Positions 6,539 through 11,745 of a stretch of 11,745 nucleotides of DNA are shown here, piece by piece (the stretch's first letter is position 1; every line of letters starts with the position of its first letter). A program made the position numbers and the translations under genes. The stretch lies in the NCBI GenBank assembly GCA_903866355.1, contig CAIPNE010000771.1:1-11745 (forward strand). The letters run 5' to 3'. This DNA is from an uncultured Gammaproteobacteria bacterium (GTDB lineage: Bacteria > Pseudomonadota > Gammaproteobacteria > Ga0077536). The notes under the pieces are model-generated. The model was given only the letters and a program-made list of their open reading frames with translations, was not told where the DNA came from and made no database searches.

Positions 6539-7570
6539 ATGCGGACGCCGAACATGTCGGGTGACAGTCCCATCCTGGATGTACGCGGACTTTCGATTGC
6601 ATTCCAGTCCCGGCGAGGCGAGGTTGCGGCTGTGCAAGACGTCAATATCACCGTGCATGCCGGCGAAACGCTGGCCCTGGTCGGTGAGTCCGGATCTGGC
6701 AAGTCTGTCACCGGGCTGGCGATCATGGGGCTGATCCAAATGCCGCCCGGCCGCATCGTGAGCGGCCAAGCGCTTTGGACAGGTCGCGATGGAAAGATCG
6801 TCGACTTGTTCAAGCTATCTGCCGCGGAGCATCGCAAGTTGCGAGGTAGCGATATTGGCATGATCTTTCAAGAGCCAATGACCTCCCTCAACCCCGTCAT
6901 GCGTATAGGCGACCAGGTGGCGGAAGCTATCCGCCTGCATCAAGGCAAGTCTCGCCGCATTGCGCTCGATGACGCAGCCGCGATGCTGGCGATGGTCGGC
7001 ATACCTGACCCGGCGCGACGGTTGGCTGACTACCCGCATCAACTCTCCGGTGGCATGCGCCAACGCGTCATGATCGCCACAGCCCTCTCCTGCCGCCCAA
7101 GACTGCTGATCGCAGACGAGCCAACCACGGCCCTTGATGTGACCATTCAAGCGCAAATTCTCGACCTCATCGCGGGACTGCAGCGTGAACTTGGCATGGC
7201 GGTGCTTTTCGTGACGCATGACCTTGGCGTGGTTGCCAGTACGGCTGACCGGGTAGCCGTCATGTATTCGGGCAAGATTGTTGAAGACGCGCCAGCCAAG
7301 ATGGCATTGGAGGCTCCAACCCATCCTTACATGAGAGGATTGCTGCGGTCGGCACCGCGCCTCGACATGGACAGTTCCCACACGCTGGAAGCTATTCCTG
7401 GGAATATGCCAGATCCGCGCCGCCCGCCAAGTGGATGCAACTTTCATCCGCGCTGCAATTACGCCAAGTCCGGACTATGCGAGACCACCGATCCGATACG
7501 GCAAGAAGTCGCACCAGACCATTGGGTGCGGTGTGCCCGCGCGACTGAACTACCGGCTTGGACAGCATGA
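6539..7570 (+). CDS. ABC transporter ATP-binding protein (DppD/OppD-like)
   Basis: A 343-residue ATPase for the peptide-type importer, acting at the cytoplasmic face of the membrane. Walker A is GESGSGKS (49-56), the Q-loop is FQEPMTSLNP (110-119), the ABC signature is LSGGMRQR (169-176), Walker B with catalytic E194 is RLLIADEP (188-195), and the switch histidine is H227 in VTHD. The C-terminal oligopeptide-transporter extension holds PSGCNFHPRC (297-306), with cysteines C300, C306, C314 and C332. Comparable cysteines bind an iron-sulfur cluster in at least one characterised OppD. The start may instead be ATG 6554 (MSGDSP), since neither site has a strong Shine-Dalgarno sequence. It overlaps the DppF-like gene by ATGA, so the two ATPases are co-translated as a heterodimer. 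Its permease partners are in the divergent operon. Confidence 0.95.
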   Translation: MRTPNMSGDSPILDVRGLSIAFQSRRGEVAAVQDVNITVHAGETLALVGESGSGKSVTGLAIMGLIQMPPGRIVSGQALWTGRDGKIVDLFKLSAAEHRKLRGSDIGMIFQEPMTSLNPVMRIGDQVAEAIRLHQGKSRRIALDDAAAMLAMVGIPDPARRLADYPHQLSGGMRQRVMIATALSCRPRLLIADEPTTALDVTIQAQILDLIAGLQRELGMAVLFVTHDLGVVASTADRVAVMYSGKIVEDAPAKMALEAPTHPYMRGLLRSAPRLDMDSSHTLEAIPGNMPDPRRPPSGCNFHPRCNYAKSGLCETTDPIRQEVAPDHWVRCARATELPAWTA

Positions 7571-8550
7571 ACAAACCAGACACACTTGTCGAATTGAGAA
7601 ACCTCGACGTGCATTTCAATAGCAGTGGTGCAGGCTTCGGTGGCAAGGCAGGGACCTTGCGCGCCGTGAGCGACGTTTCACTGTCCATTCGACGCGGTGA
7701 GGTGTTGGGACTGGTTGGGGAGTCCGGGTCTGGAAAGTCAACACTTGGGCAGGCCATCCTGCGGCTCGTCAAACCGACGTCAGGACAAGTGTTGTTCGAT
7801 GGGGATGACATCACTAAAATGTCGCGCAGTGAACTCCATCCGTATCGTCGGCGAATGCAGGTTGTGTTTCAAGACCCCTACTCAGCGCTCGACCCGCGCC
7901 AGACCATCGAGGATGCGCTCATCGAACCACTTGAGATCCATCGGATAGGCGCCAACAGTGCGGTACGTTTGGCTCGCGTGCATGATCTTTTGAGCATGGT
8001 GGGGCTGCAGCATTCACACGCACGCCGATACCCGCATGAGTTTTCCGGTGGCCAGCGACAGCGAATAGGCATCGCCCGCGCTGTTGCACTGGAGCCGGAG
8101 TTCATCGTTGCGGACGAGCCTGTTTCGGCGCTGGATGTGTCTATCCAAGCGCAGATTCTCGCTCTGTTGCGTGATCTGCGACAACGCCTGAAATTGACTC
8201 TGCTTTTCGTATCCCATGATCTGGCGGTCATTCGCTACCTGTCTGACCGGGTTGCCGTCATGTACCTTGGGCGCATCGTTGAAATTGCACCGGCAGACGC
8301 CCTATACCTCAACCCCTTACACCCCTACACGAAGGCCTTGCTGGCGGCTGTTCCATCGCGCACACCCGGCGCACAAAGGCACAAAGAGATTCTGCTTGGC
8401 GACCTTCCGAGCCCGCATGCGCTGCCCTCTGGGTGCTCTTTTCGCTCGCGATGTCCATACGCAGTTTCGGCCTGTGCGACATCCGTGCCGCCGCTCCTGG
8501 AAGTAGCTCCAGGGCATGCCAAGGCTTGTATTCGAGACGACATTTTCTGA
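7567..8550 (+). CDS. ABC transporter ATP-binding protein (DppF/OppF-like)
   Basis: A 327-residue second ATPase of the importer. Landmarks are Walker A GESGSGKS (51-58), Q-loop FQDPYSALDPR (101-111, typical of DppF/OppF), ABC signature FSGGQRQR (159-166), Walker B FIVADEP (179-185, E184) and switch histidine H217 in VSHD. A C-terminal oligopeptide extension has PSGCSFRSRC (287-296), and cysteines C290, C296, C303 and C321. The insertion around residues 20-30 before the conserved LRAVSDVSL is common in DppF-type proteins. ATG 7567 overlaps the preceding gene's TGA (ATGA) and is preferred over the few extra upstream codons. Both ATPases keep all catalytic residues, so the pair should have two active sites. 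It is followed after nine bases by the dioxygenase gene. Confidence 0.95.
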   Translation: MNKPDTLVELRNLDVHFNSSGAGFGGKAGTLRAVSDVSLSIRRGEVLGLVGESGSGKSTLGQAILRLVKPTSGQVLFDGDDITKMSRSELHPYRRRMQVVFQDPYSALDPRQTIEDALIEPLEIHRIGANSAVRLARVHDLLSMVGLQHSHARRYPHEFSGGQRQRIGIARAVALEPEFIVADEPVSALDVSIQAQILALLRDLRQRLKLTLLFVSHDLAVIRYLSDRVAVMYLGRIVEIAPADALYLNPLHPYTKALLAAVPSRTPGAQRHKEILLGDLPSPHALPSGCSFRSRCPYAVSACATSVPPLLEVAPGHAKACIRDDIF

Positions 8551-8559
8551 AAGATTGAT

Positions 8560-9573
8560 ATGCCCAAAACGTTGCCTGTGATCCACCCCAGCGCCTGGCT
8601 GGCGCCCGTCATGGAAGTCGACTCCGCATGGAGAATTACCTTAACACCACCGCAGCGATCTGAGATCCTTGTTGCACTTGCAAATGTAAAAAATAGTGGC
8701 CGTGGCCTGGTGGATATCAACGTTGATACCTTTCGCCTGCCAGGCCTGACACGATTGCTGCAAGAAGTCGGAACCGAGCTGCGCAATGGCCGTGGTTTTG
8801 TGCTCCTGCGGGGTTTCCCTGTCGATGGTCTATCGGTTGAGGACGCAGAACTCGCATATTGCGGTTTGTGCGTGCATTTGGGCACACCTGTGTCACAAAA
8901 TGCGGCTAGAGAATATTTCGCACACATTACAGACAAAGGAACTCTGCCCAACGGTTTCGCACGCGGCTATGCGACCAACCGTGACGCCAAGTTTCATATC
9001 GACTTGACGGATGTCGTCGGGTTATTGTGTCTGCGCCAGGCCAGAGAGGGCGGTATCTCGCGCATTGCAAGTTCGATCTCTGTATTGAATGCGTTGATAA
9101 CTGAGCGCGCAGATCTTTTGCCCGTCTTGCTCGAAGGTTTTCCATGGGACCGCAGAGATGAAAACGCTCCTGAGGAGGCGCCTATTGGACCTCGGATTCC
9201 GGTCTTCAGTGAAAAAGATGGACTGTGGGCATGCCGATACAACCGCAACTTCATCGAGTCCGCTTACCGGCGCCAAAATAGTGCGATACCGTCAATTGTC
9301 AGCGAGGCTTTCGACTTTATGGATGCAGCGGCGGGGCGCCCCGAGCACATGTTGGAGATGGACTTTCAGCCAGGCGACATCCAGCTTTTGTCGAATGACA
9401 CGGTACTGCATGCGCGCACCGAGTTCTTGGACCACCCTGAGCCTGAGCGCAAACGCATGCTATTGCGTGCGTGGTTGCAGATGGAAACCCCCCGCCCATT
9501 AGCAGATCCTGACATCCTGCGCGACGCGTTTGTTCGCTATGGCTATCTGGGCCGCACGATGAAGGAGTTGTAG
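8560..9573 (+). CDS. TauD/TfdA-family Fe(II)/2-oxoglutarate-dependent dioxygenase
   Basis: A 337-residue non-heme iron oxygenase of the TauD/TfdA/gamma-butyrobetaine-hydroxylase superfamily. These enzymes couple oxidative decarboxylation of 2-oxoglutarate to hydroxylation of a substrate, often causing loss of sulfite, a carboxylate side chain or an alkyl group. The iron triad is visible as H146-x-D148 (in AKFHIDLTD) and distal H284 (LSNDTVLHART). R299 and R303 (RMLLRAW) match the arginines that hold 2-oxoglutarate. The N-terminal part has GRGFVLLRGFPVD (77-89), a strong superfamily signature. It starts nine bases after the DppF-like gene and ends two bases before the dehydratase gene, so it is part of the operon. 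Its substrate cannot be predicted; context suggests an unusual sugar derivative or conjugate that must be oxidised before it enters the sugar-acid enzymes. A taurine role is unlikely given the neighbours. Confidence 0.9.
   Translation: MPKTLPVIHPSAWLAPVMEVDSAWRITLTPPQRSEILVALANVKNSGRGLVDINVDTFRLPGLTRLLQEVGTELRNGRGFVLLRGFPVDGLSVEDAELAYCGLCVHLGTPVSQNAAREYFAHITDKGTLPNGFARGYATNRDAKFHIDLTDVVGLLCLRQAREGGISRIASSISVLNALITERADLLPVLLEGFPWDRRDENAPEEAPIGPRIPVFSEKDGLWACRYNRNFIESAYRRQNSAIPSIVSEAFDFMDAAAGRPEHMLEMDFQPGDIQLLSNDTVLHARTEFLDHPEPERKRMLLRAWLQMETPRPLADPDILRDAFVRYGYLGRTMKEL
9562..9567 (+). promoter_or_regulatory. Strong ribosome binding site of the dehydratase gene
   Basis: AAGGAG lies eight bases before ATG 9576, inside the last codons of the dioxygenase gene. 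It is the best Shine-Dalgarno match noticed in the rightward operon and suggests strong, independent translation of the dehydratase. Confidence 0.7.
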
Positions 9574-9575
9574 AG

Positions 9576-10598
9576 ATGACCATTCGTATCTGCGATATGC
9601 TGCCAGCAAGGGTAGACCGCCGCTGGGCACTAGCTCGTCAACTCGGTGTGCGCCATGCGATCTGCAAACTCAATCCCGACATTACGTCTGCGCCGCCGCC
9701 ATCCGACTTTGATACCCTGAAGGCCGCACAGCAGAACTTTGCCAAGCATGGCTTGACGCTCTCGGGTCTGGAGGGTGACCAGATGGACATGCGTCGCATC
9801 AAGCAAGGCTTGCCCGGTAGGGATATCGACATCGAAGCTTACAAACGCATGTTGCAGAACATGGGCCGGCTGGGCATACGATTACTTTGCTACAACTTCA
9901 TGGTCGGCATGAACTGGGGCAGGACCCAGGCCGACATCCCGATTCGGGGCGGCGCTCTCGCCAGCGGTTTTGACCAGTCAAAGATGCAGGATCACAAGCC
10001 ATTGGACGGCGTGGGGGTTATTCCAGCTGAGCAAGTATGGGAGAACTACGCCTATTTCATTGAACGCGTGGGTCCAGTGGCGGCGGAGCACGGCGTCAAA
10101 ATGGGGCTGCATCCTGACGACCCACCCGTCCCCAGCATCCGCGGCGTGGGACGGATTTTCGGAACCGTGGCTGGCTTCGATCGGGCGCTGGGTCTATTGG
10201 ACGCGCCCACCCATGGCGTGACCTTTTGCCAGGCCACCTTAGGTTTGGTTCATGACGACGTGCCTGCGCTGGCTACACGTTGGGGAAAGGCTGGTCGCAT
10301 CCCGTTCATCCACTGGCGCGATGTGGTGGGCACCCCAGAATGCTTCCACGAGGTGTTCCATGATGACGGACCTACCGACATGGGCGCGCTACTGAAAACC
10401 TATGACGATGCAGGTATAGATGCATTCATACGGGTGGACCACGTACCGGCCATGGAGGGAGAACATGTGGCAGCGGAAGCGCTGAACGCTGGCACGGCCG
10501 GAAGCGCCGTGACTGTTGGTTATGAAACCATGGGTCGGCTGTTCGCTGTGGGTTACTTGAAGGGCCTGCTTAAGGGCCAAGGAATTCCATTCGAATGA
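9576..10598 (+). CDS. Mannonate dehydratase (UxuA) family protein
   Basis: A 340-residue TIM-barrel dehydratase of the UxuA family (compare 394 in E. coli; shorter members near this size are common). UxuA removes water from D-mannonate to give 2-keto-3-deoxy-D-gluconate in hexuronate breakdown. Signatures: SGLEGDQMDMRRIKQGLPGRD (about 63-83), LLCYNFM (103-109), RGGALASGFD (124-133), HPDDPPVPS (179-187), GVTFCQAT (214-221), FIHWRD (244-249) and RVDHVP (286-291). The metal-ligand set of the family appears intact: H179, C218, H246 and D288. E. coli-type UxuA inserts are reduced, so specificity may differ from mannonate, and a related aldonate is possible. It starts two bases after the dioxygenase gene and overlaps the SDR gene by ATGA. 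The next enzymes for 2-keto-3-deoxygluconate (kinase, phospho-aldolase) are not in the window. Confidence 0.92.
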   Translation: MTIRICDMLPARVDRRWALARQLGVRHAICKLNPDITSAPPPSDFDTLKAAQQNFAKHGLTLSGLEGDQMDMRRIKQGLPGRDIDIEAYKRMLQNMGRLGIRLLCYNFMVGMNWGRTQADIPIRGGALASGFDQSKMQDHKPLDGVGVIPAEQVWENYAYFIERVGPVAAEHGVKMGLHPDDPPVPSIRGVGRIFGTVAGFDRALGLLDAPTHGVTFCQATLGLVHDDVPALATRWGKAGRIPFIHWRDVVGTPECFHEVFHDDGPTDMGALLKTYDDAGIDAFIRVDHVPAMEGEHVAAEALNAGTAGSAVTVGYETMGRLFAVGYLKGLLKGQGIPFE

Positions 10599-11362
10599 CG
10601 GCAGTTAGACAGTTGAAAGGCAAATGCGCCCTGGTCACAGGTGCGGGAACGACCGGAATTGGACGTTCCGTGGCGCTAGAGTTGGCCCGCCGTGGTGCGG
10701 ATGTGGTGATTCATGACCGCACCATGGAGTTGGCCGACCAGACAGTAGTCCTGCTGCAAGGGCTGGGCGTGCGGGCATTTGCACTGGCAGCGGACTTCTC
10801 GGATATGTCTGCCGCGCGTGCCCTGGTACAACAAGCCCATGAGCACCTGGGCCGTCTCGACATTGTTATCGCCAACGCCGGGGTTTCACAGCGTAAGCCC
10901 ATTCTTGAGCTCACGGACGAGGACATGCAGCGCATCCTCGGTGTCAACCTCATGGCCACAATGGCGCTGACTCAGGAAGCGGCTAAAACGATGGTGCAAA
11001 CCGGCAGTGGTTCCATCGTCATCGTGAGTTCCATCAACGAGGATCGCGTGATACCAGAGCAAGCGCATTACTGCGCCTCCAAGGGGGGCTTGCGCCAGTG
11101 GGGTCGAGCGCTGGCGGCGGCCTTGGGGCCTACCGGCGTGAGAGTGAATATGCTTTGCCCCGGTGCGATCGACACGCCTATGAACCAGCCCTACCTGACG
11201 GCTCATCCCGAGCGGCGTGAAACAGTGCTCAATCGAACGCCGCTGCGCAGGTTGGGGGACCCGACAGACATCGCCAGCGCCGCCGCGTTTCTTGCAAGTG
11301 ATGAATCGCAGTTCATGACCGGTGCGAGCTTGGTTGTGGATGGCGGGCTGTCGCTTGGGTGA
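10595..11362 (+). CDS. SDR family oxidoreductase (candidate mannonate/fructuronate or aldose dehydrogenase)
   Basis: A 255-residue classical short-chain dehydrogenase. The nucleotide-binding motif is TGAGTTGIG (15-23). Acidic D41 closes the second strand (VVIHDR), which favours NAD(H) over NADP(H). NAG lies at 94-96, and the catalytic tetrad is N118, S146, Y159 and K163 (YCASK). PG (189-190) and a C-terminal GASLVVDGG (243-251) complete the fold. The start overlaps the dehydratase stop by ATGA, so coupled translation with the UxuA-like enzyme is likely, and the two probably act on consecutive intermediates. In Bacillus, the fructuronate reductase partner of UxuA is an SDR, which supports fructuronate/mannonate interconversion here. 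An alternative is oxidation of an aldose to its lactone for the SMP-30-like enzyme. SDR sequence alone does not decide. It is the last gene of the operon. Confidence 0.9.
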   Translation: MTAVRQLKGKCALVTGAGTTGIGRSVALELARRGADVVIHDRTMELADQTVVLLQGLGVRAFALAADFSDMSAARALVQQAHEHLGRLDIVIANAGVSQRKPILELTDEDMQRILGVNLMATMALTQEAAKTMVQTGSGSIVIVSSINEDRVIPEQAHYCASKGGLRQWGRALAAALGPTGVRVNMLCPGAIDTPMNQPYLTAHPERRETVLNRTPLRRLGDPTDIASAAAFLASDESQFMTGASLVVDGGLSLG

Positions 11363-11373
11363 ACTGCTGCCTA

Positions 11374-11388
11374 ACAGGGGAACCCTGT
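11374..11388 (+). repeat. Hairpin just after the SDR gene, possible weak terminator
   Basis: ACAGGG and CCCTGT form a perfect six-base stem with a GAA loop, starting 12 bases after the SDR stop. An outer GCCTA/TAGGC pair could extend it. No T-run follows, so intrinsic termination would be inefficient. Confidence 0.35.
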
Positions 11389-11413
11389 CACATAGAGGTA
11401 GGCTCATTTCTAA

Positions 11414-11445
11414 AAATGAAGCCACAGTGGCTGTAAATGAAGCCA
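11414..11445 (+). repeat. Pair of 11-bp direct repeats, mobile-element-end-like
   Basis: AAATGAAGCCA occurs at 11414-11424 and again at 11435-11445, 21 bases apart, with a near-inverted copy GGCTCATTT at 11401-11409 and a palindrome between them. Repeated short terminal motifs like this occur at the ends of IS21-type and other insertion sequences, but no transposase is present here. Confidence 0.35.
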
Positions 11446-11562
11446 ACCAGGACAGCACTACTGAGTGCAGTGCCGGTTGACTGCAATCGCTGCTAACCGG
11501 ACGTTCTGTTGATCTAAATGACTAGCAGCCTTCATTCGAGAGCGGTTTCTTCCCTTATCTGA

Positions 11563-11745
11563 TCAAAGCGCAAACTCATAGCCCACCGTGATGGGCGCAT
11601 GGTCTGAAAACCGTTCGTCTTTGTAAATCGCTTCGCTGCGCGCCAGCGCGGCAAAGGCCGGTGTGGCCAGGTGGTAGTCGAGCCGCCAGCCCACATTCTT
11701 GGCGTAGGCCTGGCCGCGGTTGCTCCACCAGGTGTAGCAGGCGTC
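11563..11745 (-). CDS. xthA: Exodeoxyribonuclease III, C-terminal 60 residues
   Basis: The last 60 codons of a gene entering from the right edge, stop TGA at 11565-11563. The visible protein starts DACYTWWSNRGQAYAKNVGW, then RLDYHLATP, and ends FSDHAPITVGYEFAL. This is the unmistakable tail of the ExoIII/AP-endonuclease family: YTWWS with the conserved tryptophans, NVGWRLDYHLA, and the SDHAP motif holding the catalytic aspartate-histidine pair. The enzyme removes 3' blocking groups and cuts at abasic sites in base-excision repair, in the cytoplasm with Mg2+. It converges with the SDR operon and has no functional link to it; it looks like core chromosome flanking the catabolic cluster. Its codon use is more GC-rich than the neighbouring block. 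I assign xthA from the family; a paralogue cannot be excluded with only the C-terminus visible. Confidence 0.92.
   Translation of the reverse strand, partial: DACYTWWSNRGQAYAKNVGWRLDYHLATPAFAALARSEAIYKDERFSDHAPITVGYEFAL

Larger units (their letters stand above)
11363..11562. other. Repeat-rich convergent intergenic region
   Basis: This 200-base stretch lies between the end of the SDR operon and the convergent exodeoxyribonuclease III gene. I see no convincing ORF, tRNA or classical T-tailed terminator. It is crowded with short repeats. GCCTA/TAGGC (11369-11373 and 11399-11403) flanks a stem ACAGGG-GAA-CCCTGT (11374-11388). GGCTCATTT (11401-11409) is nearly inverted to AAATGAAGCC, which occurs twice. 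AGCCAC-A-GTGGCT is at 11420-11432, GCACT-ACTG-AGTGC at 11455-11468, and CCGGTT/AACCGG at 11473-11478 and 11495-11500. The stems may end transcription from both sides, or the region may be the degraded edge of a mobile element. Confidence 0.5.

Noticed and set aside
4227..8550. Plain dipeptide/oligopeptide uptake operon
   Set aside because: The transporter family allows it, but no peptidase or amino-acid enzyme is present, while five sugar or sugar-acid-type enzymes are interleaved with the transporter genes.
11374..11388. Intrinsic terminator for the SDR operon
   Set aside because: The stem is only six bases and no T-run follows; kept only as a possible weak structure.
11369..11403. attC-like element (GCCTAAC near a GGTAGGC)
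   Set aside because: The left end fits the RYYYAAC core, but the right end is GGTAGGC and not GTTRRRY, the length is too short for a normal attC, and no integrase or cassette array is present.
1..11745. CRISPR array, tRNA, rRNA or transposase genes
   Set aside because: No regularly spaced repeats, no cloverleaf-like sequence and no transposase or integrase motif were seen on either strand.

Overview
The window reads as a chromosomal accessory locus from a betaproteobacterium, most likely a Comamonadaceae-type organism. This is inferred from protein style, codon use and the exodeoxyribonuclease III tail at the right edge; no rRNA or other marker is present. Nearly all of it is coding. It holds two divergent operons that meet at a 161-bp AT-rich control region (4066-4226), followed by the 3' end of an unrelated core gene.

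Leftward operon (minus strand, 4065 to beyond 1): a FadR-type GntR/FCD regulator, two dipeptide/oligopeptide-type ABC permeases (DppB-like, DppC-like), an SMP-30/gluconolactonase-family lactonase, and an aldose 1-epimerase (mutarotase) family protein cut by the window edge. Rightward operon (4227-11362): a family-5 solute-binding protein with a twin-arginine-like signal, an RraA/HMG-aldolase-like protein, the two transporter ATPases (DppD-like, DppF-like), a TauD/TfdA-family Fe(II)/2-oxoglutarate dioxygenase, a mannonate dehydratase (UxuA) family enzyme and an SDR dehydrogenase. Genes are packed tightly, with four ATGA stop/start overlaps. The five transporter parts are divided between the two operons, so both must be expressed to make one importer.

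Taken together the locus imports and breaks down a sugar or sugar acid, not (or not only) a peptide. Two readings fit. (a) Hexuronate route: the SDR interconverts fructuronate and mannonate, and the UxuA-like enzyme makes 2-keto-3-deoxygluconate. (b) Non-phosphorylative oxidative route: mutarotase, SDR aldose dehydrogenase, SMP-30 lactonase, UxuA-like aldonate dehydratase, then RraA-like retro-aldol cleavage to pyruvate. The 2-oxoglutarate dioxygenase has no place in either textbook scheme and is the clue that the true substrate is a modified sugar or conjugate.

The control region holds a consensus -35 (TTGACA), a plausible -10, and two related 13-bp operator-like sequences, one at each promoter. 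They are natural candidates for binding the FadR-type regulator. Between the SDR gene and the convergent exodeoxyribonuclease III gene lies about 200 bp rich in small direct and inverted repeats, which may be the scar of a mobile element or the edge of the accessory block.
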